A stretch of DNA of 64,000 nucleotides from Shewanella fodinae (GTDB lineage Bacteria > Pseudomonadota > Gammaproteobacteria > Enterobacterales > Shewanellaceae), in the NCBI RefSeq assembly GCF_014651955.1, contig NZ_BMXW01000021.1:1-64000 (forward strand), in the 5' to 3' direction. The position numbers were made by a program, and so were the translations under genes. Positions 53,012 to 63,098 of the stretch are shown one piece after another. The first letter of the stretch is position 1. Each line of letters begins with the position of its first letter. The notes under the pieces are model-generated. The model ran no database searches. It was not told where the DNA came from and saw only the letters and a list, made by a program, of their open reading frames with translations.

Positions 53012-53461
53012 CTATTCCGCCAGTTGCGACCAAAGCTGGTCGCATAACTGTTTTAGTTCGGTCAGCTGCGCAGGCGTTAACCCGGTGCGACAAAACATCT
53101 GCAGCGGGACACTCATCGCCTGTTCCCGTAACGCCTGCCCCGCGTCAGTCAACGCCAGCTCTCGCATCCGCTCATCCTGTTGGCTGCGCCCACGACAAAC
53201 CAGACCTTTAAGCTCCAAGCGCTTTAACAATGGGGTCAAGGTACCGGAATCGAGATGTAGCTGCTCACCGAGCAGTTTGACACTGATGCCGTTGCGCTCC
53301 CACAGCACCATCATGACCAGATACTGGGGATAAGTGAGCTGCAACTGTTCCAAATAGGGTCGATAAGCGCGCACCATAGCGTTGGCAGCGCTATACAGCG
53401 AGAAACATACCTGATCGTCCAAACACAACGGATTTTCTGGCAATGGGCTACTCATATGCAT
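53012..53461 (-). CDS. OhrR/MarR-family redox-sensing repressor
   Basis: A 149-residue MarR regulator. LDDQVCFSLYSAANAM near residue 15-30 matches the OhrR sensor Cys segment, followed by LTYPQYLVMMVLWE, the winged helix LDSGTLTPLLKRLELKGLV and DERMRELALTDAG. OhrR repressors release DNA when the Cys is oxidised by organic peroxides. No ohr gene is in the window; the regulator is co-transcribed with the GlpD-like gene. A palindrome at 53481-53492 is a likely autoregulatory operator. Start uncertain (53461, 53455 or 53467). Confidence 0.85.
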   Translation of the reverse strand: MHMSSPLPENPLCLDDQVCFSLYSAANAMVRAYRPYLEQLQLTYPQYLVMMVLWERNGISVKLLGEQLHLDSGTLTPLLKRLELKGLVCRGRSQQDERMRELALTDAGQALREQAMSVPLQMFCRTGLTPAQLTELKQLCDQLWSQLAE

Positions 53462-53815
53462 ACTCACGAATCCACATCAAATTGCACACAATATACTGGT
53501 TTCTAGCGGAAATATCGATCCCCCGCCTGCTAACCCAAGGTAATGCTGACGTTTGACAAACTGCAGTGACAACGGATTATTCAAACGGCCTCGGCTGCGA
53601 TGCGCTGAAATAACATTGGTGGTCAAAAAACTGACCACTCAGCGGATAGCGGCGATAATCCGACAACCACCCGCAAGAGCCAAAATATTGGCTAATATGT
53701 TGTTTTTAATAAATATTTACTTATCAAACCCTGATAGCCAATTGCCTTTAAGCCACCGATAGAGTAGTTTGCCTATATCCGACAATCATGTTGGTATATC
53801 CACAGGGAGGGGATG
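53462..53815. other. Intergenic region ohrR-like / OmpA-like
   Basis: About 350 bases between divergent genes. It contains the ATTGCACACAAT palindrome at 53481-53492 and a perfect 7-base inverted repeat GTGGTCA/TGACCAC at 53619-53625 and 53632-53638. No gene is supported. Confidence 0.5.
53481..53492. promoter_or_regulatory. Candidate OhrR operator
   Basis: Perfect palindrome ATTG-CACA-CAAT in an AT-rich setting (AAATTGCACACAATAT), 20 bases before the regulator start. OhrR operators are AATT/AATT-type inverted repeats, so it fits autoregulation. Confidence 0.45.
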
Positions 53816-54238
53816 ATGCGTTGTTTGGCACTTGGCACAGTGGTTTGTTGTTTGCTGTCAGGGCCGGTGATGGCCGCATGCTTGGACGCACAGAAACTCG
53901 GTCAAATCACTTACGCTAACAACAGCTCGTATTTTTCATCTGCTGGCACCCACGTTCTGGAAAAAATCAAGCAGCAAGCCAGCGATAAACATCAGGGCTA
54001 TTTGTTGCTGGAGTTCAATCTATTTCCCGGTGATGGCGATAAAAAACTACAGCAATATAATTTGTGGTTGGCAAACCGCCGTATTGCACGGGTAAAAAAC
54101 TACCTCTCAGCCGCCAATCTGCCACTGCCAATCATCACCCGTATTCGCACCGCCGCCCCAGAAGAGAAGCGCGATGTGGATGTTCTGTGGTGTCCTAAGC
54201 AAACACTGGCCAACGAAGACACCACAGACAAGCACTGA
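53816..54238 (+). CDS. Periplasmic OmpA-C-like protein
   Basis: A 140-residue exported protein with signal peptide 1-20 (VVCCLLSGPVMA). The rest resembles a divergent OmpA C-terminal domain: ITYANNSSYFSSAGTHVLEKI at the front and NRRIARVKNYLSAANLP for the peptidoglycan-binding helix region. Key residues of the family are not fully kept, so peptidoglycan binding is uncertain. ATG 53816 lies behind GGGAGGGG. Confidence 0.6.
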   Translation: MRCLALGTVVCCLLSGPVMAACLDAQKLGQITYANNSSYFSSAGTHVLEKIKQQASDKHQGYLLLEFNLFPGDGDKKLQQYNLWLANRRIARVKNYLSAANLPLPIITRIRTAAPEEKRDVDVLWCPKQTLANEDTTDKH

Positions 54239-54243
54239 GTTGC

Positions 54244-56136
54244 TTACAATCGGAAACGGCCAACTTCCTGCTGCAGCGACAGCGCTAAATCTGCCAGCAT
54301 CTGCGCTTTATCGGCGGCAGTTACGGCAGAAGACGACAGATTTTACGATACTTCCCGGATAGCCTCAGTATTGCGGTTGATTTCACTGGTCACCGATGTT
54401 TGTTCTTCCGCAGCGGTCGCTATCTGACTCGCCATTTCAGAAATACGATTAATGGCATTGGCAATCTGTTCCAGACTGGCACTGGCAGTTTCTGCATCCA
54501 TAACGCTGGTTTCCGCCATCTGATGACTACCTTGCATCGAGTCTACCGCCTTTGATGCAGTGCGCTGTAAGGCTTCGATCATGGTCTGAATTTCTTGAGT
54601 TGAATCGTGGGTACGTTGTGATAATACCCTGACTTCATCGGCCACCACCGCAAATCCACGGCCTTGATCACCCGCGCGTGCCGCTTCGATGGCGGCGTTC
54701 AATGCCAACAGGTTGGTTTGCTCGGCAATACCGCTGATAGTCAACAATATGCCGCTAATCTTTTGCGAATGTTCATTCAATTCACCAATAATTTTCCCGG
54801 CGGTTGCCACTTCTGTTGCCAGATTACGGATGGACGACTGACTTTTAATGACTTGTTGCTGCCCACTGTTAGTAAGAGTTACGGAATCCTGGGCGGTGTG
54901 CGCTGTCAGTTCAGCGTTGCTGGCAATCTCCGCCGTGGCACTGGACATCTCAGTAACGGCAGTCGCCACCTGGGTTATCTCGTCCTGCTGCACCGAAATG
55001 ATTTGGCTATTACTATCCGCAGCACCACGTAACTCTTCCGACTGCGCACTCAGGTTTTTGGCGATATCACTCATACGGGTGATCATTTGGTGCAGTCGTA
55101 ACACAAACTGGTTGAAACCTGTTGCCAGTTGACCAATTTCATCATGCTGATTCTTGGTGGTGATTCGAACGGTAAGATCGCCTTCCCCTTCGGCAATATC
55201 CTGCAGGGCTGTTGCCACTTTTTCCAGATCACGGAACTGGATGCGGAATACCACAAAAAGCACAGCGGCAAACAGCAGCAGAAATAACAGGCCAGTCCCT
55301 ATCATGGACCAAGCCAATCTTGTTGCTTCGCTCATGATTTTTTGTTTATCAATAACAAACAGCAGCATCCAGTCGGTATGTGGCAACTCGGCCACATATA
55401 ACAACTTTTCCGCCCCGTCGTATTTCATCTGCTCCAGCTCATCAGAGTCAGCCCTTTTTTTCAGCCAACTGGTGCTAAAACGGTTATCAACTTGCGCAAT
55501 ATTTTTACCGTTTAGCGCTGCATCAGGGTGACTGATGATCACACCACTGTTTTCCAACAAAATGCCGTAGCCATCACCGGGCAGTTTCAGCTTGCGCACC
55601 GAACTGGTGAGCTTGTCTATCGCTAAATTTGCAGCGGCAACACCACTCAGTTGTCCACCCACTTTTACCGGCTCTGCAATCGTCACCACCAGCGTTTTCA
55701 TGGTAGCACTTTCATAGGGGGCGGTGACAAAAAGCCCGTCGGTTTCCTTAGCGCCCTTGTACCAGGGGCGAATACGCGGGTCGTATCCCGCCACAAACAG
55801 CGATGGGTCTTGCCGCAACATATCGCCCTGCTCACTGCCGTAATAGGTCAAACCAAAACTCAGAGCTTCGTGGATTTCCAGCAGATAGCGAGTGGGATCC
55901 TCGTCAATATGACGAGACAAGGTTGCAGCTAGGCTCTTCACCGCATTCTGGCGGTCATACATCCATTGCCCTTTCTCAGCGGCAAAGGTGTTTGACAGTT
56001 CTCGAACCTCTCGCTGTGTACTAGACAATGCACTATTGCGGATAACGTAGGATGACAGGCTGACCATTAACACCAGTATTAACAGAACAGACAGCATACT
56101 TGCCGCAAGCAAACGGGTTTTCAGGGTGGTTTTCAT
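54244..56136 (-). pseudogene. Methyl-accepting chemotaxis protein, double Cache, in-frame stop near the end
   Basis: A membrane receptor: helix 1 near 8-30, a large periplasmic dCache domain ([37 protein letters not shown]), helix 2 near 276-300, HAMP, and the signalling hairpin with [18 protein letters not shown]. Translation from 56136 stops after 597 residues at a TAA (54345-54343) directly after [11 protein letters not shown]. The same frame continues for 32 more codons and ends exactly as intact receptors do (LQQEVGRFRL, stop 54246-54244). So one nonsense codon has removed the end of the second methylation helix. The truncated product may still signal, with impaired adaptation. Confidence 0.85.
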
Positions 56137-56397
56137 AACTAGTTATTGTCCGTGATGACCATACTGCTATAAGTCTAGTTAAAACAGTAAGGTATGCGTA
56201 ACGATATACAGGGTTGATGAAAAAAAAGATCCACAGCTCTTCCGGCATCTCACTTTGACAACTTTTACGATGCCGCTAACAGATTTACCGCTCCAACATT
56301 AAGCGGGTGCGATGGCTGTTGTACATTGAATATCGGTAAGTTTTATCCTCATCGGCTAAAACAGATTCTTTTAATTCTTCATACGAGCAGGTTTTAT

Positions 56398-57804
56398 ATG
56401 TTCAGGACGTTGATGCTCTGCCTACTGCTGAGTTGCGGTCTGGTGCTGAATAACGCAGCTGCTGCTGAAAATACGGTTGAATGGCACAAAGTGGATGCTC
56501 AGGGACAACTGAAAATTCCATTATATTTTGTTTGGTCTAAGACCTGTCCACACTGTAAAGAAGCACACCCTTTTATTGATTCGTTGCCCCAGAAATATCC
56601 GTGGATTGAACTGCATACCTACATGGTGGGTGACAGTGGCACACAAGAGATGTGGCAACAGCTAGCGGACGCGACCAACACCCAAGCCCGTTCAGTGCCG
56701 TTTATGGCAGTTTGCGGCAAAACGGTTATTGGTTATTCCAGTAGAGAAGTGACAGGTGAATTTTTACTGAATCGCCTTAAGAGCTGCTATCTGGAACAGG
56801 GTGGCACTTTGACAGCGGAAGAGATGCCTGACACCACTGCAGCTAATGCGCCAGCGGTTACTTCTGAAGCGGAATCCCCCTTTGGCACCTGCGCCAGCGA
56901 TAGTGGCGATGGCACCTGTGATGCCACAGCGGTTGCGCCATCCGATATACAGCCCGTTGAGCTACCGCTATTAGGTGTGGTGACGCCTGACACCATGTCA
57001 ATGCCGATTCTGACACTGGTGTTGGCAGGCGTCGATGCGTTCAATCCCTGTGCTTTCTTCGTACTGCTCTTTTTATTGTCCATCATGGTCAACGCTAAGA
57101 GCCGCCGTCGTATGTTACTGGTAGGCGGAATCTTTGTGTTCTTTTCCGGTTTTATCTATCTGTTGTTTATGAGTGCCTGGCTTAATGTATTTGAACTGCT
57201 AGGTGCCAGTGATGGCAGCATGATTATTCTAGTGGCCGGGCTATTGGCGCTGGTGGCTGGCTCCATCAATATTAAGGACTATTTCTTTACTAAGGGTGAA
57301 GTTAGCCTGTCCATGTCGGCGGAAAACCGCACCAGCCTGATCAAGCGCATGGGCAAACTGTCCAGCGCTTCCAGTCTAACCACCATGATTATTGGTACAA
57401 CCGTACTGGCAATTCTTGCCAATGCCTATGAATTACTGTGTACCGCAGGATTCCCGATGATTTATACCAGTGTGCTGTCGATGCATAACTTCCCCACCAT
57501 GGAACGCTATATGTATCTGGTGTTCTACAATGTGGTGTACGTTATCCCTTTGATTGCTATTGTGATCGCCTTCAGCATGACGCTTGGCAAACGCAAACTG
57601 ACCGAGAAAGAAGGCCAGACGCTGAAACTGATGTCTGGGGTGATGATGTTGGGATTGGGTGGCACACTGGCGGTTGACCCGACCGCTTTACAAAGTGTTA
57701 CCGTAGCCATCAGTTTGATCCTCGGGGCAGTTGTTGTCACCATCGTCATTGCCACGACCCGCAAAATCCTTGAACGCAGACAAAAGAAGACCCGTGCGCT
57801 ATAG
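56398..57804 (+). CDS. Thioredoxin-like / DsbD-like membrane redox protein
   Basis: A 468-residue protein in which a periplasmic thioredoxin-like domain with CPHC (FVWSKTCPHCKEAHPF) comes first, after a signal peptide (LMLCLLLSCGLVLNNAAA). A membrane domain of about six to seven helices with Cys in AFNPCAFFVLL and ELLCTAGFPM follows, like the electron-passing core of DsbD/CcdA. The order is the reverse of DsbD. It probably carries reducing power from the cytosol to the periplasm for a special substrate. A Cys pair (GTCASDSGDGTC) lies in the linker. Start 56398 chosen by the signal peptide. Confidence 0.75.
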   Translation: MFRTLMLCLLLSCGLVLNNAAAAENTVEWHKVDAQGQLKIPLYFVWSKTCPHCKEAHPFIDSLPQKYPWIELHTYMVGDSGTQEMWQQLADATNTQARSVPFMAVCGKTVIGYSSREVTGEFLLNRLKSCYLEQGGTLTAEEMPDTTAANAPAVTSEAESPFGTCASDSGDGTCDATAVAPSDIQPVELPLLGVVTPDTMSMPILTLVLAGVDAFNPCAFFVLLFLLSIMVNAKSRRRMLLVGGIFVFFSGFIYLLFMSAWLNVFELLGASDGSMIILVAGLLALVAGSINIKDYFFTKGEVSLSMSAENRTSLIKRMGKLSSASSLTTMIIGTTVLAILANAYELLCTAGFPMIYTSVLSMHNFPTMERYMYLVFYNVVYVIPLIAIVIAFSMTLGKRKLTEKEGQTLKLMSGVMMLGLGGTLAVDPTALQSVTVAISLILGAVVVTIVIATTRKILERRQKKTRAL

Positions 57805-57823
57805 GTTTGGTGTACAACAGTCA

Positions 57824-57846
57824 CAAACCCGGCAATGCCGGGTTTG
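57824..57846 (+). terminator. Terminator of the redox protein gene
   Basis: CAAACCCGGC-AAT-GCCGGGTTTG, with a short T-rich tail. Confidence 0.7.
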
Positions 57847-57904
57847 TTTAATGAGCTAATCGTCGCTAAAGTAACAACATCGGTTATCACTCAGGGGGAT
57901 GTTA

Positions 57905-58108
57905 ATGGCAGGTTCCATTAATTCGCAGCCCATCGCTGGCGATGTGCAGTTAACAATTGCAGTAAAAGTTGCGCAGTTAGCTAAGCAACAGCAGCAAGCG
58001 CAAGGACAAGTGGCACTGCAGTTAATTGAAGCGGCGACACCGCCGCAAGCCAATGCTGCCGCAACAACTGACGGGCCGATAGGCAGCATCATCAACACTA
58101 CAGCCTAA
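57905..58108 (+). CDS. YjfB-like small protein (putative motility protein)
   Basis: A 67-residue protein (MAGSINSQPIAGDVQLTIAV.., VAQLAKQQQQAQGQVALQLI). The pattern of a short helix VQLTIAVKVAQLAKQQQQ followed by LQLIEAA and a Gly/Pro/Asn-rich tail matches what I recall of the YjfB family, called putative motility proteins; real function is unknown. ATG 57905 has AGGGGG six bases upstream. Single gene with its own terminators. Confidence 0.65.
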   Translation: MAGSINSQPIAGDVQLTIAVKVAQLAKQQQQAQGQVALQLIEAATPPQANAAATTDGPIGSIINTTA

Positions 58109-58128
58109 TGTTTTACATCTCCATTAGT

Positions 58129-58154
58129 AAAAAACCGGCATTAGCCGGTTTTTT
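58129..58154. terminator. Bidirectional terminator (YjfB-like / ahpF)
   Basis: AAAAACCGGC-ATTA-GCCGGTTTTTT between convergent genes. Confidence 0.85.
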
Positions 58155-58170
58155 CGCTGTAGAGAGTCGC

Positions 58171-59733
58171 TTAGGCCGCTTTTTCGTCACTTGAGTAGCG
58201 GATTAGATAATCAAAAGCACTCAAGGCGGCGGTAGCCCCTGTTCCCATTGAGATAATGATCTGCTTGTAAGGTACAGTCGTCGCATCTCCGGCAGCAAAA
58301 ACACCGGGCATGGAAGTCGCACCTTTGGTGTCAACAATCACTTCACCAAAGCGGGTCAGCTCAATCTCACTTTCTTTGAGGAAACCAGTGTTAGGCACCA
58401 AGCCTATCTGGACAAAAATCCCAGACAATGCCAACTGTTTTTGCTCGCCACTGTGGCGATCCTTGTAAGCCAGCGCGGTGACTTTACTACCATCACCGAT
58501 GACTTCGGTGGTCTGGGCACTGGTGATAATATCGACATTGCTCAGTGATTTAGCTTTTTTCACCAACACATCATCAGCCCGCAATGTATCGGCAAACTCC
58601 AGCACTGTCACGTGTTCCACAATACCGGCCAGATCGATAGCAGCTTCAATGCCTGAGTTACCGCCACCAATCACCGCTACTTTCTTACCTTTGAAAAAAG
58701 GGCCATCACAGTGCGGACAATAAGCAACACCCTTGGTGCGATATTCGACTTCACCAGGTACACCTAATTCACGCCAGCGGGCACCTGTCGCCAAAATCAC
58801 ACTTTTACTGTTGAGTGTGGCACCGCTTTCTAACGCCACGGCAATGTGATTATCACGGCGGATCTGCGCTGCACGTTGACCCGTAATGATATCCACGCCG
58901 TAATCTTTCACGTGCTGCTCCAGTGCGGCAGACAGTTTAGGTCCTTCGGTATAAGGGACGGAGATAAAATTCTCAATACCGACGGTATCCATCACCTGAC
59001 CACCAAAGCGTTCGGCCACCAAACCGGTACGAATGCCTTTACGTGCGGCATAAATTGCTGCAGCTGCACCTGCTGGGCCACCACCCACAACCAACACGTC
59101 GTAAACTGGTTTGTCATTCAGTGCTGCCGCTTTTTGTGCAGTGGCACCGCTATCAACTTTGCTAACAATCTCTTCCAGTGTCATCCGGCCCTGACCGAAA
59201 TGTTCACCATTGAGGAACACGGCGGGTACGGCCATTACGCCACGTTGATTGACCTCTTCTTGGAACAATGCCCCATCGATCATCACGTGCGTGATATTCG
59301 AGTTAAGGCTTGCCATCAGGTTCAACGCCTGTACTACATCGGGACAGTTATGGCATGACAGCGAAATATAGGTTTCGAAATGATATTCACCGGGCAAGTT
59401 GCGGATCTGCGTTAACAGTTCTGGCGCGGCCTTGGATGGATGACCTCCAGCTTGTAACAGCGCTAATACCAGCGAGGTAAATTCGTGCCCCATTGGCACC
59501 CCGGCAAAATTGACGCGAGGCGATTGTCCTTTTGGTGCCACCGCCATACTTGGCGTACGCGCATTGTTCACCTGCGACAGCGAGATCTTGTCGGACATTG
59601 CCGCCAATTCCTGTGCCAACGCCAATACTTCGCGGGATTTATCAGTATCATTACTGGACACGCTCAGCTCAATCGGCTGCTTGATATACTGCAGATAGCT
59701 GTCCAGTTGTTTTTTCAAATTAGCGTCTAACAT
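58171..59733 (-). CDS. ahpF: Alkyl hydroperoxide reductase subunit F
   Basis: A flavoprotein that uses NADH to reduce AhpC. The 520-residue protein has an N-terminal tandem thioredoxin-like domain with CHNC ([12 protein letters not shown]), FAD motif [19 protein letters not shown], redox CPHC ([11 protein letters not shown]) and NAD motif [12 protein letters not shown], then [13 protein letters not shown]. Downstream of ahpC by about 80 bases on the same strand. Confidence 0.96.
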   Translation of the reverse strand: MLDANLKKQLDSYLQYIKQPIELSVSSNDTDKSREVLALAQELAAMSDKISLSQVNNARTPSMAVAPKGQSPRVNFAGVPMGHEFTSLVLALLQAGGHPSKAAPELLTQIRNLPGEYHFETYISLSCHNCPDVVQALNLMASLNSNITHVMIDGALFQEEVNQRGVMAVPAVFLNGEHFGQGRMTLEEIVSKVDSGATAQKAAALNDKPVYDVLVVGGGPAGAAAAIYAARKGIRTGLVAERFGGQVMDTVGIENFISVPYTEGPKLSAALEQHVKDYGVDIITGQRAAQIRRDNHIAVALESGATLNSKSVILATGARWRELGVPGEVEYRTKGVAYCPHCDGPFFKGKKVAVIGGGNSGIEAAIDLAGIVEHVTVLEFADTLRADDVLVKKAKSLSNVDIITSAQTTEVIGDGSKVTALAYKDRHSGEQKQLALSGIFVQIGLVPNTGFLKESEIELTRFGEVIVDTKGATSMPGVFAAGDATTVPYKQIIISMGTGATAALSAFDYLIRYSSDEKAA

Positions 59734-59812
59734 GAACGTGTCCTGTGAAAAGAAAAGGAATTAACAGAGTCCGGCCCGCCGCCGTAACGGACGAGCCGGA
59801 GGGGATGCAGTT

Positions 59813-60379
59813 TTAGATTTTACCTACTAGGTCCAGAGATGGCGCCAGAGTGGCTTCACCTTCACGCCATTTGGCTGGGCACACTTCACCTGGGTGCGCT
59901 GCTACATACTGTGCGGCTTTGATCTTACGTAACAGGTCTTCCGCATCACGACCGATACCTTCAGCGGTGACTTCGATGGCCTGAATAACACCTTCTGGGT
60001 CAATGACGAAAGTGGCGCGGTCAGCTAGGCCTTGGCCTTCACGCATCACACCGAAGTTATTGCTGATAGTGCCGGTCTGGTCGCCTACCATGTAGTATTT
60101 GATCTTGCCGATAGTTTCGGAGCTGTCGTGCCAAGCTTTGTGAGTGAAATGAGTGTCGGTAGACACTGAGTAAACTTCTACACCCAGTTTCTGTAACTGG
60201 TCGTAGTGATCGGCCAGATCACCCAGTTCAGTTGGACATACGAAGGTGAAGTCTGCAGGATAGAAGAACACAACAGACCATTTGCCCAGCAAATTCTGTT
60301 CGGTAACTTCGACAAATTCACCATTGTGGAATGCGGTGGCGGTAAAAGGCTTAACAGCGGTATTCAGTGACTGAACCAT
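59813..60379 (-). CDS. ahpC: Alkyl hydroperoxide reductase subunit C (peroxiredoxin)
   Basis: A typical 2-Cys peroxiredoxin (188 residues) reducing H2O2 and organic peroxides. Peroxidatic Cys in [10 protein letters not shown] and resolving Cys in [13 protein letters not shown] 60379 follows GGAG by seven bases; the longer frame to 60418 is not supported. An OxyR-like half site lies about 100 bases upstream, so peroxide induction of ahpCF is likely. Confidence 0.97.
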   Translation of the reverse strand: MVQSLNTAVKPFTATAFHNGEFVEVTEQNLLGKWSVVFFYPADFTFVCPTELGDLADHYDQLQKLGVEVYSVSTDTHFTHKAWHDSSETIGKIKYYMVGDQTGTISNNFGVMREGQGLADRATFVIDPEGVIQAIEVTAEGIGRDAEDLLRKIKAAQYVAAHPGEVCPAKWREGEATLAPSLDLVGKI

Positions 60380-60476
60380 GTGAAAACTCCCATATTTTTG
60401 GTTGGATACAGAGGACAACGTTCGTCGCTGTCCTGTTGTTGGGAGTGATAATAGTCAGTGGATGTAGAATAATAAA

Positions 60477-60492
60477 ACAGATAAAAACTATC
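60477..60492 (-). promoter_or_regulatory. OxyR-like half site before ahpC
   Basis: On the minus strand ATAG-N7-CTGT agrees with the first two of four OxyR elements (ATAG-N7-CTAT) at 7 of 8 positions. The downstream elements at the same 10-11 base step are poor. Confidence 0.35.
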
Positions 60493-60513
60493 GTTATAAT
60501 CGCTTTTACAGAA

Positions 60514-61263
60514 TCATATGTTTTGCCAACGACCAAATCGGTTCAATGACAGTTGCAGTTCAAATCCCAGTCGTTGCGATAATTCTGCCGCTTGACGTTT
60601 CAGTTCGGCCTGCCCGGCCAGCAAGGGGTTGGCAGAAGCAAATACCACCCAATTGCCACTGCCAGTAAGACAGGCATATATTTCAGGAAACAACGCCTGC
60701 AATTTGGCTAACAGTGCCACATCCTTGCTGTGTTCTTTCCAACAGTTAAGCACCAAGATCCCGTCCGCTTTCAGTTGCCGCTGGCATTGCTGCAAAAAAA
60801 CGGTTGATAACGCACCGGCTGCAATCCCTTGCCCATCAAACAGATCACAAAACAGCATATCCACGCGCTTATGCGATGACTGGGCCAAGTACACCAGCGC
60901 ATCCGCTTCTATCAATGTCAGCTTTTTCGACAACGGTAAGCGGAAATAGCGCTTACAAAAATCAATCACCAAGGGTCTTAGCTCAACGGCCGTGATGCGG
61001 ATAGCCGCGTCAAATTGCCGTAAAGCATGGATGAGAACACCGCCACCAAGTCCCAATACCATGACACTGCGAGGCTCAGTAAATAGCAAGGCCAACAGCA
61101 TCGCTCGTAGATAAGTGTGTCGGGGAATATGGGGAGTGGCTTTCAGCAGTTTACTTTGTTCATCGTGCTCACCAAACGCCAAGATGCGTAGCTCTGCATC
61201 TTCCAACACTGTGACCGGCCCCCATTCGTCTTCGGCGTTGACTAACATCCGGTATTCGCTCAT
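60514..61263 (-). CDS. Spermidine-synthase-like protein
   Basis: A 249-residue protein with the spermidine synthase fold: SVMVLGLGGGVLIHALRQ (aminopropyl donor/SAM-like site), ITAVELRPLVIDF, then IEADALVYLAQ and MLFCDLFDGQG. The putrescine-binding signature of true SpeE is altered (DLFDGQG in place of D-x-x-D-P-x-G-P). It is therefore more likely a methyltransferase-like relative of unknown substrate. Confidence 0.75.
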   Translation of the reverse strand: MSEYRMLVNAEDEWGPVTVLEDAELRILAFGEHDEQSKLLKATPHIPRHTYLRAMLLALLFTEPRSVMVLGLGGGVLIHALRQFDAAIRITAVELRPLVIDFCKRYFRLPLSKKLTLIEADALVYLAQSSHKRVDMLFCDLFDGQGIAAGALSTVFLQQCQRQLKADGILVLNCWKEHSKDVALLAKLQALFPEIYACLTGSGNWVVFASANPLLAGQAELKRQAAELSQRLGFELQLSLNRFGRWQNI

Positions 61264-61359
61264 TAGTACATCTCCGCCAAGTAGCCTTTAAATATGGGGC
61301 ACAATGCCGTTAACATGGGAGCCACAGCATACAGGTTAACCTCGCGGGAGTCGAAACGC

Positions 61360-61908
61360 ATGATGACCAATATTTTAATCGTGATTTTATATCTGACTGG
61401 CTTTGCGTTTATTCAACGCCGGTTGACAAAAGGTGTACGCGAATATGGCCAACTCAAGCATATCAACACTGCTAGGGTCAGTTTGGTGAGCAAGTTTATC
61501 ACTATCCTGCTGTTTTTTCTTACATTGTCCTTGATGGCTATTTCGCTGGGTCTAGGGTATCAAGATGTGTCACTGTTTGTATCCTCCGCCTTTGCCGTGT
61601 TAGGCGTGGCACTGTTTGCCCAGTGGTCAATTCTCAGCAATCTGACGGCGGGGATCCTGATTTTCTTTGTTTTTCCATACAAGGTTGGCGAACGTATTCG
61701 CATTGTTGATGCTGATGAAGACATCAGTGGCATACTGCAGGAAGTCGCGCTGTTCCACCTGCTGATCAAGCGAGACAATGGTGACACCATTACCTATCCC
61801 AACAGCTTAGTGCTGCAGCGAGCGGTCTTAAAGCTCAAACCACAGCAAACTCAGGCCGCTGAGTTGATAAAAACACAACAAGTGGAAGAGGAACACCGCC
61901 AGGCATAA
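61360..61908 (+). CDS. Small MscS-family channel protein
   Basis: A 182-residue protein with three membrane helices (about 2-16, 40-65, 70-110) and the MscS pore/beta segment: VLGVALFAQWSILSNLTAGILIF, then YKVGERIRI and GDTITYPNSLVLQRAV. It lacks most of the large C-terminal cage of E. coli MscS. ATG 61360 has GGGAG nine bases upstream; the longer frame starts before the ribosome binding site. Confidence 0.82.
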   Translation: MMTNILIVILYLTGFAFIQRRLTKGVREYGQLKHINTARVSLVSKFITILLFFLTLSLMAISLGLGYQDVSLFVSSAFAVLGVALFAQWSILSNLTAGILIFFVFPYKVGERIRIVDADEDISGILQEVALFHLLIKRDNGDTITYPNSLVLQRAVLKLKPQQTQAAELIKTQQVEEEHRQA

Positions 61909-61935
61909 GGCCTGGCGCGCACGGGCAACATGGGC

Positions 61936-62931
61936 TCAGAACAGTTCATTGTGGCATTGCTGACCGGCTAACACCTGCTGCACATTCGTAAGTGTAGTCT
62001 CGGCAATGTTCTCCAACGCCTCACGAGTCAAAAACGCCTGATGCCCGGTAAAAATCACGTTGTGGCACGCGGATAACCGCCGAAACACATCATCTAGGAT
62101 GACTTCATTGGATTTGTCTTCGAAAAACAGCTCTTTTTCATTTTCATAAACATCCATGCCCAAAGCACCAACTTGCCCAAGTTTCAGTGCTTCCATCGCA
62201 TCCACAGCGTTAAGCAAACCACCGCGGCTAGTGTTAATTACCATCATGCCGGGTTTCATCTTGGCAAAACTAGCGGCATTCAGTAGATGGTGGTTATCCT
62301 TGGTGAGCGGGCAATGTAAGCTGATGATATCGCTTTGGCTAAACATACTGTCCAAATCGGTATAGACAGCGCCTAATTCGACAACAAGGGGGTTTGGATA
62401 AGGATCAAATGCGAGCACTTTACAGCCAAAACCAAGCAGAATTCTAATGGTGGCTAAACCAATTTTCCCGGTACCAACAACCCCTACCGTTTTGCCATAC
62501 ATATTAAAACCCACCAATCCCTCCAATGAAAAATTGGCATCGCGGGTACGCTGATAAGCTTTATGGATTTTTCGATTCAGAGTAAGCATGAGTGCCACCG
62601 TATGTTCGGCGACAGATTCTGGTGAGTAAGCCGGCACATTGACCACCTTCAGCCCCAAGCGTTTGGCAACCTCAAGATCTACGTTATTAAACCCAGCACA
62701 ACGCATGGCGATCACCCGTGTGCCACTGGCATACAGTTCCGTCAACGTATGTTCACACAGATCATCGTTAACAAAAGCACATATCACTTCAAAGCCCAAT
62801 GCCAGCTTCACTGTTTGCTGACACAGTCGATAATCAAAAAACTCTATCTTGGCATCCAAGTTCAAGCGTTGATTCATCTCTGAAAAGTGTTGAATGTCGT
62901 AACGTTTGGCGCTGAAAAAACCGATCCTCAT
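61936..62931 (-). CDS. ldhA: D-lactate dehydrogenase (fermentative, NAD-dependent)
   Basis: A D-2-hydroxyacid dehydrogenase of 331 residues reducing pyruvate to D-lactate. NAD motif VGVVGTGKIGLATIRI, catalytic Arg in INTSRGG, Glu in MDVYENE, and His in FTGHQAFLT. ATG 62931 follows GGGAG by six bases. Neighbour of a fumarate reductase, both used in anaerobic redox balance. Confidence 0.93.
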   Translation of the reverse strand: MRIGFFSAKRYDIQHFSEMNQRLNLDAKIEFFDYRLCQQTVKLALGFEVICAFVNDDLCEHTLTELYASGTRVIAMRCAGFNNVDLEVAKRLGLKVVNVPAYSPESVAEHTVALMLTLNRKIHKAYQRTRDANFSLEGLVGFNMYGKTVGVVGTGKIGLATIRILLGFGCKVLAFDPYPNPLVVELGAVYTDLDSMFSQSDIISLHCPLTKDNHHLLNAASFAKMKPGMMVINTSRGGLLNAVDAMEALKLGQVGALGMDVYENEKELFFEDKSNEVILDDVFRRLSACHNVIFTGHQAFLTREALENIAETTLTNVQQVLAGQQCHNELF

Positions 62932-63015
62932 CTGCCGCTCCCAATCATGGCTGCTCACTGCAGTGTATTGGAAAAATGACGAGCTGTCTTGAGCAAGCGC
63001 CCAAGCCTAGAAAAG

Positions 63016-63043
63016 AAAAGCGGACGCCTGACCGTCCGCTTTT
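63016..63043 (-). terminator. Terminator of the fumarate reductase gene
   Basis: AAAAGCGGAC-N8-GTCCGCTTTT with further T residues on the minus strand. Confidence 0.8.
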
Positions 63044-63098
63044 AGGGGGGGACGATGAATTAACATCGCCGTGTCGTACTAATTGCTCGGAGCTTATA

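Noticed and set aside
60514-61263. Assignment as speE (spermidine synthase)
   Set aside because: The fold fits but the substrate-binding signature is altered and no speD is adjacent, so no symbol was given.
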